This document shows, piece after piece, positions 45,015-54,670 of a stretch of 64,000 nt of DNA. Every line of letters begins with the position of its first letter. Position 1 is the stretch's first letter. The notes beneath the pieces were generated by a model. That model ran no database searches. It worked only from the letters and a program-made list of their open reading frames with translations, and was not told the origin of the DNA. The stretch covers positions 128,074,974 through 128,138,973 of the forward strand of contig JAVGWX010000003.1 in the NCBI GenBank assembly GCA_036924085.1, given 5' to 3'. Both the position numbers and the translations under genes were made by a program. Origin of the DNA: Ariolimax columbianus. Its lineage: Eukaryota; Mollusca; Gastropoda; Stylommatophora; Arionidae.

Positions 45015-45500
45015 GTAGTTTCATTGGTTGGTTGGTTGGTCATTGATCCAGCGACCTATAGCTTCCTGCCCTTTGACCCTGTAGTTTCATTGGTTGGTTG
45101 GTCGGTTGGTTATAGATCCAACGATATATAGCCTCCTGCCCTTTGACCCTGTAGTTTCATTGGTTGGTTGGTTGATTGATTATTGATCCAAAGACCTATA
45201 GCCTCCTGCCCTTTGATCCTGTAGTTTCATTGGTTGGCTGGTTGGTCATTGATCCAGCGACCTATAGCCTCCTGCCCTTTGACTCTGTAGTTTCATTGGT
45301 TGGCTGGTTGGTCATTGATCCAGCGACCTATAGCCTCCTGCCCTTTGATCCTGTAGTTTCATTGGTTGGCTGGTTGGTCATTGATCCAGCGACCTATAGC
45401 CTCCTGCCCTTTGATCCTGTAGTTTCATTGGTTGGCTGGTTGGTCATTGATCCAGCGACCTATAGCCTCCTGCCCTTTGACTCTGTAGTTTCATTGCAGA
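45015..45500. repeat. Minisatellite, 66-70 bp unit, 7 copies
   Basis: GTAGTTTCATTGGTTGG starts units at 45015, 45081, 45151, 45221, 45287, 45353 and 45419. The 70-bp units differ by one extra TTGG. CTCCTGCCCTTTGA is in each. The plus frame at 45176-45640 is open because 66 is a multiple of three. Confidence 0.94.
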
Positions 45501-45617
45501 CGTTTAACAAAACACCAATTATTCCAAATATTATTCTTAATGTTCTTCTCTTGTGTAACATAGGCCCACTACATGTGCTGAATCCCTGCATGAGTTTGTC
45601 TGGTCATGTAGAAATGA

Positions 45618-45657
45618 TTTCTCTAAGAACATTGACATGATGCTTGATCTAGAACAC
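45618..45657. repeat. 25-bp minisatellite, left fragment
   Basis: CTCTAAGAACATTGACATGA and TGCTTGATCTAGAACAC are units of the 25-bp array that resumes at 47132, to the right of the LINE. Confidence 0.85.
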
Positions 45658-47131
45658 ACCAAGATCCACTACACCAGTTAAACATTGGATATATTCGCTC
45701 AGTTATTGACTATTCACTCCCCCTCCAAGCCATTGCAAGCAAAAGCCTCTTACACAAGCTGAACAGAGTACAAAATCACGATCTGTGGCTTATAGGTGTT
45801 GCCATGAACACAACGCCGACAGATGCATGTGAAATAAACTTTAACATCAAACCTCTAAACCTAAGACGAGAACGCTCTGTTGTGGAAATGCGTGAAAGAT
45901 ACTTAAGAATGGACACTGCAGAGGAGAATATGAAAACGGTAGAATATTGAGACCAAAAGCATAGAATAAAAAAGACATCTTTCCTAAAAAAGGGGCAAAA
46001 CAATATCGATAAACACCACCTACCAGAGGGTAGAAGGTTTATGGCGGTCATCAACGATGAACCATTTTGCTGGCAGGCGACTACCCCCACAGTAAGAACT
46101 GTACTCTCTGACCTCTCTGCCGACAGGTACACACTACCATCTTCGCTGAAAACTATTGCTTTGGAAACTATAGATTCATATCCGCAAAACAACCAATTAT
46201 ATACTAATGGATCTGCCCTCGGGGCTACCACCAACGCTCGATATGGCGCTGTAATTAAATACTATAACCTGGACCAAGAAGATGACCACTGCATCTATGG
46301 CAAGACCTGTTCCAATTACAAAGCAGAAATAATGGCATTAGAAAAAGCTATGTGCCGAATAATCTCAGATTTGTAAAGTGGCACTATACATCCTGAGGAG
46401 ATCGTTGTTTTCTCAGACTCAAAGTCTGCGCTCCAAGCCTTGGAAAACAGAATGTCTCCAGATGTTAATAACATCTACAAATTAATTGACCTATTGTCCA
46501 CCTCTAATGGAGATGAAGTAGTACTGCAGTGGATACCTGGCCAAGTTGAAGTCACAGGGAATGAGACGGCTGACGAGCTGGCCAGAAGCGGGGCAATGGT
46601 ACCACAGCCCCTACCTAGCGTCACACTACAAAACTGCAAGCAAATTTTGAAAAATAACTATAGACAGGAGTAGCTAGATCAGTGGGCCACTTCCCAGACA
46701 GGAGTGGCTAGATCAGTGGGCCACATCCCAAACAGGAGTGGCTCGACCAGACAGGCTGAGTATATTTCAACAACAAGAAAAACCGGGACCCAGCCAAGAA
46801 ACTGAAACGATGAGACCAGAGTTTGATCTTCAAGTTGAGAACAGGCCATGCACATCTCAGCAAACATCTGAATATATTAGACCCACTACGTGCACGAAAC
46901 TGCAGATTCTGATACGACTACGAGGAGTCAGTCGAGCACCTCCTGACTTTGTGCCCAGGGCTGGCCGATCTGCGGAACCTGCTGCTCCCACCACACCCCA
47001 CCATACACAACACTCTACATATCACTACAACAATTGACGAGGACGTGTTCTTCTGTCCGAGAGGCATTGTGCTGTCAAGACCTGCCAGCTCACATCTAAA
47101 AAGATTATATAATCATCATCATCATCATCTC
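45658..47131 (+). mobile_element. RNase H-bearing LINE (second family) inserted in the 25-bp array
   Basis: A plus-strand, 5'-truncated LINE flanked by TCTAGAACAC at 45648-45657 and 47132-47141, ending in an (ATC)n tail (47112-47130). Because the flank is itself a repeat unit, the 10-bp match could be a target duplication or simply two adjacent units. The family differs from copies A-E in sequence and in tail. Confidence 0.85.
45677..47060 (+). pseudogene. LINE RT thumb, RNase H and zinc-finger fragment
   Basis: Thumb: YIRSVIDYSLPLQA, LHKLNRVQNHDLWLIG, TPTDACEI and LNLRRERSVVEMRERYLRMD. RNase H: LYTNGSALG (first catalytic Asp changed to Asn), NYKAEIMALEKA, then an in-frame stop near 46374, VVFSDSKSALQAL, and VLQWIPGQVEVTGNETADEL (His replaced by Gln). 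The C-terminus is frameshifted: NCRFCYDYEESVEHLL and CPGLADLRNLLLPPHPT. A short tandem duplication of GGAGTGGCTAGATCAGTGGG lies at about 46666-46745. It is dead by stop, frameshifts and lost catalytic residues. Confidence 0.85.
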
Positions 47132-47350
47132 TCTAGAACACTGTCATGACGCTTGCTCTAGAACATTGATATGATGCTTGCTCTAGAACATGGACATGAC
47201 GATTTCTCTAGAACATTGGCATGACGCTTGCTCTAGAACATTGACATGATGCTTTCTCTAGAACATTGACATGACGCTTTCTCTAGAAAATTGACACGAC
47301 GCGATATCTAGAACACTTGAAGCTTGCTCTAGAACATTGACATATCGAAG
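47132..47350. repeat. 25-bp minisatellite, right block
   Basis: About eight copies of CTCTAGAACATTGACATGAC followed by GCTTG, decaying at the right edge. Confidence 0.93.
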
Positions 47351-47840
47351 TTGGGCGAAATGACAAAATCACTTTAGTAACTTTTTACGTCATCTATTGG
47401 AGTGTAGTGGTTCTATTATTTCCTCCCTAATACAGGCCCACAAGATCTACATGGGACAAAATAAAATAAAAACTTACATTTACAAAAATAAACGTTACAA
47501 TTATCTTTTTTCTTTAAGTCGTTTCTGACAATTTTTCAATGCAGTAAGCGCTGTCACTTTCAATAGAAAACCATTACTGTACTGTAGGGCAATGGAAAGA
47601 GCCCACATAACCGACTTCGCTGCACCTCGGTTTCTTAATGTGTGCTCGGACTATTTAATTGCCGAAAGTGTTGATAACAGCACGTTGTTTCTGTGTCGGC
47701 TACCAGTTTTCCATTTACAGCTGGGCCGGTTGAGAGAAGCGGCTAAACCATGAAAAAGCGAATGACATTTCCGATCTGCCAAATGGAGCGTGAGCGATTT
47801 GAACCTCACGGGCTCTGTTTGGAATCCAAGCTCACACGCT
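47350..47840. other. Unassigned sequence
   Basis: No gene recognised. A GAGCGATTTGAACCTCACG stretch (about 47790) resembles the one at 48597 and may be a degenerate tRNA-like head. Confidence 0.35.
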
Positions 47841-47842
47841 AG

Positions 47843-48508
47843 TGGCGGCCTGTCTAGTGGTTAAGTGGAACGGGTCACAACCAATGATGATCTATATAAG
47901 ATTTATTAAGAAATTTACATAGAATTTTATAAGGATTTTTACAAGATTTATAAAAGATTTAGATATGATTTATATATGATTTGTATATGATTTATTCTGG
48001 ATTTTTATATCATTTATATAGGATTTATATGTTTTATAGTGGGGACGGTCTAGGCTAGTGGTTAAGTGGCACGGGTCACAACCAATGATGATCTATATAA
48101 GATTTATTAAGAAATTTACTTAGAATTTTATAAGGATTTTTACAAGATTTATAAAAGATTTAGATATGACTTATATTTGATTTGTATAGGATTTATACTG
48201 GATTTCTATATAATTTATATAGGATTTATACTGGATTTCTATATAATTTATATAGGATTTATATGTTTTATAGTGGGGACGGTCTAGGCTAGTGGTTAAG
48301 TGGCACGGGTCACAACCAATGATGATCTATATAAGATTTATTAAGAAATTTACTTAGAATTTTATAAGGATTTTTACAAGATTTATAAAAGATTTAGATA
48401 TGACTTATATTTGATTTGTATAGGATTTATACTGGATTTCTATATAATTTATATAGGATTTATACTGGATTTCTATATAATTTATATAGGATTTATATGT
48501 TTTATAGT
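47843..48508. repeat. 234-bp satellite containing a SINE head
   Basis: Units 48041-48274 and 48275-48508 appear identical. A diverged partial unit precedes them from about 47843. Each begins with the family-1 SINE head (GGGGACGGTCTAGGCTAGTG, GTTAAGTGGCACGGGTCACA) and continues with an AT-rich stretch of GATTTATA-like short repeats. Part of a pol III head has thus been captured in a tandem array. Confidence 0.92.
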
Positions 48509-48600
48509 GGGGACGGTCTAGGCTAGTGGTTAAGTGGCACGGGTCACAACCAGAAGGTGCTAGGTTCGATCCCATCACAGCACCAAACGGAGCGTGAGTG
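48509..48600 (+). mobile_element. SINE family 1, head fragment
   Basis: The head that follows the last 234-bp unit continues into GAAGGTGCTAGGTTCGATCC (box B) and CATCACAGCACC, which the units themselves lack. It is probably the source SINE, cut off after box B. Confidence 0.75.
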
Positions 48601-48699
48601 ATTTGAACCTCAGGGGTTGGGTTTGGAAAACAAGCTCACAATCTCTTGTTGTAAGATCTCAACCATCACTAGTATCATTCTATTTATCACAATTGTAGA

Positions 48700-48853
48700 G
48701 AGATTCACCGGGATGATCTATATAAGATTTATTAAGACATTTATACAGAATCAATAGGATTTTTACAAGATTTATAACAGATTTAGATATGATTTGTATA
48801 GGATTTATACTGGATTTCTATAGAATTTATGTAGGATTTATATGTTTTATAGT
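48700..48853. repeat. Diverged AT-rich part of the 234-bp unit
   Basis: GATGATCTATATAAGATTTA and GATTTAGATATGATTTGTAT with TATGTTTTATAGTGGGGACG match the satellite body with several indels, leading into another SINE head. Confidence 0.75.
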
Positions 48854-49043
48854 GGGGACGACCTGGGATAGTGGTTAAGTGCCACGGCTCTTAATCCGCA
48901 AGTGCTTTCCCTAAGGGGAAGCAAACCCTTAGAAAATGCAGGAGGAAGCAGTCCCTTATATAAAATAGCAAAATAAAAACCACAGTGCAACGCACACTGC
49001 CTCGGGTATTAGAGAAATAAGGCGAACGCAACAACAACAAAAA
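48854..49043 (+). mobile_element. tRNA-derived SINE (family 1), box B deleted
   Basis: GGGGACGACCTGGGATAGTG, then CCGCAAGTGCTTTCC, where box B is missing, then AGCAAACCCTTAGAAAATGC, CAAAATAAAAACCACAGTGC, AAGGCGAACGCAACAACAAC. Compared with the 40035 copy the box B region and the GTCGGATGCACTGG block are absent, so it should not be transcribable by pol III. Confidence 0.82.
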
Positions 49044-49186
49044 ATGTTTTATATATGATTTAAATATAGTTTTTTACATGATCTATATATGATTTATGTA
49101 TTTTATTAGGATTTTTAGCATTTATTATATCACTGATTTAATCAGGTAAAGAGCAGAATTTCCAAGCGGAATGAAGTATTATATTT

Positions 49187-49266
49187 AGGTGGACTCAGTG
49201 GTCTCGAGGTAAAATGTTGTCCCTGAGTGCCGAAGTCGCGGGTTCGAATCACTGTAGAGATTTTTT
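49187..49266 (+). repeat. tRNA-like SINE head
   Basis: TCAGTGGTCTCGAGG (box A-like) and CGCGGGTTCGAATCACTG (box B) lie about 45 bp apart, followed by a T-run that could terminate pol III transcription. No body could be matched elsewhere in the window. Confidence 0.45.
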
Positions 49267-49324
49267 TCATGTGCATCTTCACGTAAAGTTTTTCTTGATC
49301 TTTGGGAAGTGAGATCTGACTTCC

Positions 49325-49628
49325 GTATTCACTGTACAACAAATTAACAATCGTATTCAATGTACAACACATTAACAATCGTATTCAATGTACAGCACAT
49401 TAAAAATCGTATTAAATTTACAACACATTAACAATCGTATTCAATGTACAACACATTAACAATCGTATTCAATGTACAACACATTAACAATCGTATTCAA
49501 TGTACAACACATTAACAATCGTATTAAATGTACAACACATTAACAATCGTATTCAATGTACAACACATTAACAATCGTATTCAATGTACAACACATTAAC
49601 AATCGTATTCAATGTGCAACACATTAAA
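49325..49628. repeat. Minisatellite, 28 bp unit, about 11 copies
   Basis: AATCGTATTCAATGTACAAC followed by ACATTAAC; nearly perfect apart from TTAAAT and GTGCAAC variants. Confidence 0.95.
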
Positions 49629-49860
49629 CATTTGTTGGCAGTTACTAATCGAAAAGATTAGTCTTAACGGCCACTGCCTGGACAAAATTCAAAATTCCAA
49701 CCAAAAATGTACCCAAAAATGATTTGTGCATTCTCCCAAGGGGTTTGTTAAAAACAGCATTTAGATGGCGCCTAACTGGCTGCGGGTCTACTTATCTCTA
49801 GTGTTTGAGTCTATTAAGATGAACTTGTACATCGGTTTAACCACTCTCCAAAAACGTGAT

Positions 49861-49993
49861 GTATACAGACTATGCAGAGTCTTCTAAACCAGTATAAAGA
49901 CATTAAGTTAAGCATTAGTCTCTTTATTACATTAACTTAACTTAACTTAACGTCTTTATACTGGTTTAGAAGACCCTGCAGAGTCTGTATACA
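49861..49993. repeat. Palindrome formed by two CR1 3' ends
   Basis: The left arm GTATACAGACTATGCAGAGT...TTAAG (49861-49912) is the inverse of the right arm ending GTCTGTATAC (about 49938-49992). There are about 3 mismatches in 52 positions and a spacer of about 25 bp. The right arm is the 3' end of the minus-strand CR1 element, including its TTAAG tail. Confidence 0.92.
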
Positions 49994-51170
49994 ACCAGTT
50001 ACATTTACATCACCTTGCTCTAAAATCTATGCGCATCCAGTTTATTCTTAAACGCATTAACTGTCCCTGCCTCCACCACCTCCCCTGGCAATGCATTCCA
50101 AGCAGACACCACTCTCTGACTAAAAAAATATTTCCTAATATCTAACCTGGACCTCTCTTTAATCAGCTTGTAGCTATGCCCTCGTGTTATTGTAGGTGGC
50201 TGTATTTTAAAAAACTTGTTATAGTCTAATTTATCGATTCCTCTGATCATCTTATAAACCTGTATTAAGTCACCACGAATTCTTCTCTCTTCGAGACACT
50301 GTAGGCCCGTTTTTCTGAGTCGTTCCTCATAACTGTAATTCTGGAATCCAACTATCATCTTTGTCGCTCTTTTTTGTATTCTTTCTAGCATGTTTATGTC
50401 CCCTCTATGATAAGGACTCCACACCTGTACACAGTACTCCAATCTAGGTCTAACTAAAGCTTTATACAGTTTGACGATCACTTCCTTGCTCCTATGTTTA
50501 ATATTTCTTTTTATCATACCTAACATTGCATTTGCCTTTTTCACTGCTACCTTAACTTGCTCACTCACCTTTCCTGTATGATCTATTATAACCCCTAGGT
50601 CCCTTTCCTTATCTATCTTTCTAATATTGTTTTCTCCCATTCTGTATTTATGTTCCATATTGGATCTACCCATGTGGATGACTGTACATTTATCTACATT
50701 AAACTCCATTTGCCAGCTTACAGACCATTCTCGAATTTTATCTAAATCCGACATCAATATATCCACTTCCGCTTTAGATGAGACACTACTGCATAGTTTT
50801 GTGTCATCAGCAAATTTTGCAATCATGGATCTCATATCAATGTCCAAATCATTTATATATATCAAGAACAAAATTGGTCCCAAAACCGAGCCCTGTGGCA
50901 CACCACTTTTCACTTCACTCCACTCAGAGTACTCCTTATTTATGCCCACCCTCTGCCTTCTTCCTGTTAACCAATTTTCAATCCATTTGGCAACTTCGCC
51001 ACCTATTCCATGTGATTTTAACTTTCGAATTAATCTTTGATGAGGTACTCTATCAAAGGCCTTTGCAAAGTCTAGATAAATAACATCCACTGGCTCCCCT
51101 TTATCTATGTTTGCAACTTTTTTGAGGTGATTGACAAAGTTCCCTTCCTCACTGCCATTTCTTCTCTAAC
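49920..51170 (-). mobile_element. CR1-like non-LTR retrotransposon, 5'-truncated
   Basis: A minus-strand element whose 3' UTR is about 80 bp and ends in a (TTAAG)n tail (49931-49952 as CTTAA repeats). The coding part reaches about 51165, where homology stops upstream of RT motif A. No target duplication could be identified. Confidence 0.88.
50020..51165 (-). CDS. CR1-like reverse transcriptase, C-terminal part
   Basis: The longest frame has 356 codons (51090 to 50020) and starts at a GTG. The family-like sequence NFVNHLKKVANIDKGEPV precedes it, so no genuine start is present. RT palm: motif A VIYLDFAKAFD (Asp7), motif B SGVPQGSVLGP (62-72), FADD (93-96, both Asp kept), then the thumb (DLGVIIDHTGKVSEQV, YKALVRPRLEYCVQVWSPY) and the typical CR1 end (FFSQRVVSAWNALPGEVVE, NAFKNKLD). 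No RNase H follows. There are no stops or frameshifts within it, so the insertion is fairly young. Endonuclease and N-terminal RT fingers are missing, making it non-autonomous. Confidence 0.9.
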   Translation of the reverse strand, partial: RRNGSEEGNFVNHLKKVANIDKGEPVDVIYLDFAKAFDRVPHQRLIRKLKSHGIGGEVAKWIENWLTGRRQRVGINKEYSEWSEVKSGVPQGSVLGPILFLIYINDLDIDMRSMIAKFADDTKLCSSVSSKAEVDILMSDLDKIREWSVSWQMEFNVDKCTVIHMGRSNMEHKYRMGENNIRKIDKERDLGVIIDHTGKVSEQVKVAVKKANAMLGMIKRNIKHRSKEVIVKLYKALVRPRLEYCVQVWSPYHRGDINMLERIQKRATKMIVGFQNYSYEERLRKTGLQCLEERRIRGDLIQVYKMIRGIDKLDYNKFFKIQPPTITRGHSYKLIKERSRLDIRKYFFSQRVVSAWNALPGEVVEAGTVNAFKNKLDAHRF

Positions 51171-51299
51171 AATAAAGCATCTATTCCTTTGACATTGCCG
51201 CCAGATCCTGTACTTTCACGCCAAGAAGCACAAAGGGAATAGTAACTTGGGGGGTCAGATGAAACATATTAATTAAGTCCCAAACATCTCATCAACCAA

Positions 51300-51925
51300 G
51301 CTCTTCTGGTAACAGGCTTTGCCACAGCAGTCTGGCCAACGAGGTAGGGCTGGACACTGTGATCCTTGTGATAATGAGCTAACTGAGGAGCCTGACACTA
51401 TACACAACAACTCACCTTCTCAAGTACGCCTTGGGATGCAAGAAGAGCCACTGTAACCGACTCCCAAAGTGACGTCGTGGAGAGTTAGATTAACTCAGCA
51501 GAAGTGTCATCCAATAACAACAACAACAACAACAATAGCAACAATAATAACGAGGACAATAATAACAGCGACAACAACGGCAGCATCAACAACAACAAAA
51601 GAACAACATCAGTAAGAAGGCGCTCCAACCACTCTAAAACTCGTCCGCTGACCGGCGCCCAAGACACAGTCAACAAGTTGACAGTAGCCAGCGACATAAA
51701 TAGCCGCTTGCGTCAGGTTAGCCAGCTGTCCAACACTTTATTTCGCATCCAACTGGCTGCCCTGGACATAGGCTGATTTCGTGCAGCTTAGATGAGTGAA
51801 TAGGGATTGCGGAGGGAAAGCATGCGGCCCAAAAGGCAAATATACCGCAGCCTTTCTGTCAATTACAACATAACGTTATGTTCAGGACGAGCGATGACTG
51901 TGACAAATAAGAAGAAAAGGAAGAA
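51300..51925 (+). repeat. GAA-tailed dispersed family, long copy with coding-like stretch
   Basis: The first part (51310-51470) matches 17590-17745. An (AAC)n-rich segment follows (51513-51600), then TGAQDTVNKLTVASD and SNTLFRIQLAALDIG, similar to the 43400 copy (GAKDTAVNELTATH, TLIRLQVAALE). The 3' end has GGCCCAAAAGGCAAATATAC and GAAGAAAAGGAAGAAGAAC. The 90-codon frame at 51504-51776 is Asn-rich and is not a recognised protein. Confidence 0.6.
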
Positions 51926-52182
51926 GAACAACAACAACAACCACAACAACAACAAGAAAAAGAAAAAGAAGGAAGAGGAAAAATCAGGTAGCAGGACTGA
52001 CCGTTGACTAAAGTCTTTCATTAATCGTTTCTTTATTAATGGCCTTTTGTACTGCCGTGTAATTCTTGTTAAACTATGAATGCGATGTATTTCCCCATTG
52101 CCTCAGTCTACGTGAAGGAGTTATCAGAACAATGAATAAAAGCAACAGGCTCCGATATTTAAAAAAAAAATAATCTATGCTT

Positions 52183-52252
52183 TATTGAAGTTTCGAACCC
52201 GCGCTCCTGTAGCCCACAGTACCCAAGCCACTCAGCCACCCATTCCAACTAT
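52183..52252 (-). repeat. tRNA-like SINE head, minus strand
   Basis: Read on the minus strand: GGGTGGCTGAGTGGCTTGGG (box A-like) and GCGCGGGTTCGAAACTTC (box B), in a head of about 65 nt. The body is not resolved. Confidence 0.45.
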
Positions 52253-52254
52253 AC

Positions 52255-52770
52255 CTAAACCTTTCTGAAAAAAAAGAATTTCAGCTGTTTTCGATCAACA
52301 CTAAACAATATAGAGATGGAATCTCGACATTCCGAGAATGGACGTGAATGGCTTTATGGACTAGTTTAAGCTTGGCTAACTAGATGTTCGCAGGCTCGAT
52401 AAGATGACTTGACACATGACAGGAAGTGACGGCTAAACGCTTGCTTCCTGTCGCTTGGTGATACCGTGACATGCATGATGCCACCATATGCGTGCGGGCT
52501 TGACAGCAAAACCGACATCACCACACTTCTAGGGGCCATATACGTGATCTGACTCCTACTGATGTGCACGCTGGTTATTTCTGTAGATCTCTGGTAGCGC
52601 ACACTAATATTTCTTCCTTTCATGCGCCATTTTCAGGTTATTAGATGCTTGAGTTCACATTCCTGTAGTACGAGGAATTGGTTGAATCGAATGGACTGTG
52701 TCATTAGACATGAGCTCTGTCATTGCTGCGAGTCGTAACATGGTGAGGACAGCAGATTCGTATCCACAAC
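52255..52770. other. Unassigned sequence
   Basis: Nothing recognised. Confidence 0.4.
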
Positions 52771-52772
52771 GG

Positions 52773-54024
52773 GCTTGTCATAAGTCTCTTCCCTGACGAT
52801 GAAGGAGTAGAATGAGAAAGTTGAAATGTGGCACATATGTAGCTCATTCAATTTGTATTGAACTTGAGAAGTGTGAATTTTGCTTCTTGGCGGGTTTACC
52901 CGGTATGGTGCATGGCGCAACACACCTTATTGACCGGATCTGCTACTCTAACGGTTTGTCAGAAAAATGGAAAAATCAGAGGCCAGAACTGTGATAAAAT
53001 ACACAGGATGGAACCAGTGTTTGAGGAATGTTGTCCTTCGTGTGCTTCTGTAAAAAAACTGGTGTAGGCAGTTTAAGTGTGGCCGTTCCCATGTTGCTGA
53101 TCTTTCAAGATCAGGAAGACCATCCTCAGAGTGAAGCGATGAAAATGTTACAAGAATGAAGAAAATCATTGACCAAGATAGGAAAATGACAATTGCAGAA
53201 ATATCTAGGTCAGCAAAGCAATGAAGGTACAGTTTTTAAAATGTTACACAACAGACTGAACATGAGAAAAATGTGTGCCCGCTGGGTCCCGCGTCTGCTG
53301 ACATGTGAACAGAAACAAACGAGGGTTGATTGCTGTGGCCAGTTGCTGAAAATGTGTTGGTCGAAAAACCTGTTGCCGACCATGGTGACAGTAGATGCGA
53401 CTTGGATTCACAATTTTGACCCAGAATCAAAAATTCACAGCATGCAGTGGAAAACCCCGAGCTCACCAACACATGACAAGCCAAGAGCACAGACATCTGC
53501 AAGAAAAGTGATGCTGACTGTTTTTTTGAGAAGTGAAAGGTATCATAGTGTAAGATTACCTGCCTTATGGCAACACGGTTAATGGGCAATATTATGCAAA
53601 TCTCCTTACTAAACTAAGAAAGACTGTGACCAGAAAACGAGGGATAGCGCGCACTCAAATTCTGCCTTTGCTTCAAGACAACGGGCCCTCCCATAAAGCA
53701 AGGCTTGTGCTGCAAACAGCCAACGATTTGAATATTGAAATTATTCCACACTCCCCAGACTTTTTTTCTTTTCACAAAACTTAAAAAACAGCTGAAAGGA
53801 AATCATTTTGACAGTGACGAAGATGTCACACTGGCTTGTGATAACTGGTTTAGTTCGAAAAAATAGGTTACTTTATTCTGAAGGTTTTTTCAAGGTCACG
53901 CAGAGAAGGCAGAAAGGAATAAATTCTGGTGGTGGCTACATTTGGAAGAAATAAGCACTGTGCCAAATTTCAATTTTTTTTCCTCCTGCTCCTTCATGGT
54001 CAGGCTAAAGACTTATGACAAGCG
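52773..54024 (+). mobile_element. Mariner element with terminal inverted repeats
   Basis: The left end GCTTGTCATAAGTCT...GATGAAGGAG (52773-52807) and right end CTCCTTCATGGTCAGG...ATGACAAGC (53990-54024) are inverted copies with about 30 of 35 positions matching. The enclosed 1.25 kb encodes a decayed transposase. The length fits a near-complete mariner. A flanking TA is plausible on the right (54028) but not clear on the left. Confidence 0.87.
52837..53980 (+). pseudogene. Mariner transposase, frameshifted
   Basis: In shifting frames: FKCGRSHVADLSRSGRPSS, VTRMKKIIDQDRKMTIAEIS, LHNRLNMRKMCARWVPRLLT, then MVTVDATWIHNFDPESK (first catalytic Asp kept), SARKVMLTVF, LLQDNGPSHKARLV (second Asp) and IIPHSPDF (third-Asp region). 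The continuous open part is 53193-53582 (129 codons). There are stops or frameshifts near 53030, 53130, 53222, 53583 and 53770. It is inactive, but the DNA-binding, catalytic and C-terminal parts can all be traced in order. Confidence 0.87.
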
Positions 54025-54041
54025 GCTTATATGTATGCATA

Positions 54042-54055
54042 TGTGTGTGTGTGTA

Positions 54056-54089
<34 letters not shown>

Positions 54090-54090
54090 C
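54042..54090. repeat. (GT)n microsatellite
   Basis: An imperfect then perfect TG dinucleotide run just outside the right mariner terminus. Confidence 0.9.
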
Positions 54091-54094
54091 ATAT

Positions 54095-54640
54095 GTGTAG
54101 ATCTTATGGAGACACTTAGGTTGGTAGATTTTCGTTATCAGGTTTTCAGTTATCAGGCGCATGACAGGATCAATGCTCTACATAGACTGTGTTAAAACAT
54201 TTGGCGCATGGTCACTAGATCCGCTTTATTTCAAAGAGGGACGATGAACGAGGGAAAACGCAAATCCACCAATTGTTTTAAAACTTTAGCAAGGTGTGTT
54301 ATCTACCAGAAGGTCTGGATCATTCTCATCACAGAGACTTCTTTGAAGACAGATTACGAGAAGGGTCTTGGATTTTCTAATCGATATGTTGTCCAGACAG
54401 ACAAAAGAGATAGACGTGTGCACTATAAAATAAGAAAATCGGGTAAGAGGAGTATCTAAGATGGTTACTTAGACTGAGGGGGCACATATTGTACACCACC
54501 AAAATCACAACCCCAGTAAAGAAGACATACACCCAGAAGACTAGCTTCATATCTATAAACGCTCACTCTCTTAGCCTAGCAAGACTTTCACGCGCATTAG
54601 CAGCCGTAGAATAGTTACTGTACGGAATGCCTATGAAAAC
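54095..54640 (+). other. Unassigned, possibly decayed 5' part of the following LINE
   Basis: The frame 54208-54459 is preserved but carries no clear endonuclease motif. Its position and strand would suit the N-terminal half of the LINE that begins clearly at about 54670. Confidence 0.25.
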
Positions 54641-54670
54641 TTTCTTCAACAGATAGTCGCCAGAAAAATA

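Noticed and set aside
49861..49993. Rho-independent-type terminator hairpin
   Set aside because: The arms are explained by two inverted CR1 3' ends, and bacterial-type termination does not apply here.
51504..51776. Asn-rich small protein
   Set aside because: Its first third is an (AAC)n microsatellite and the rest belongs to a dispersed repeat family.
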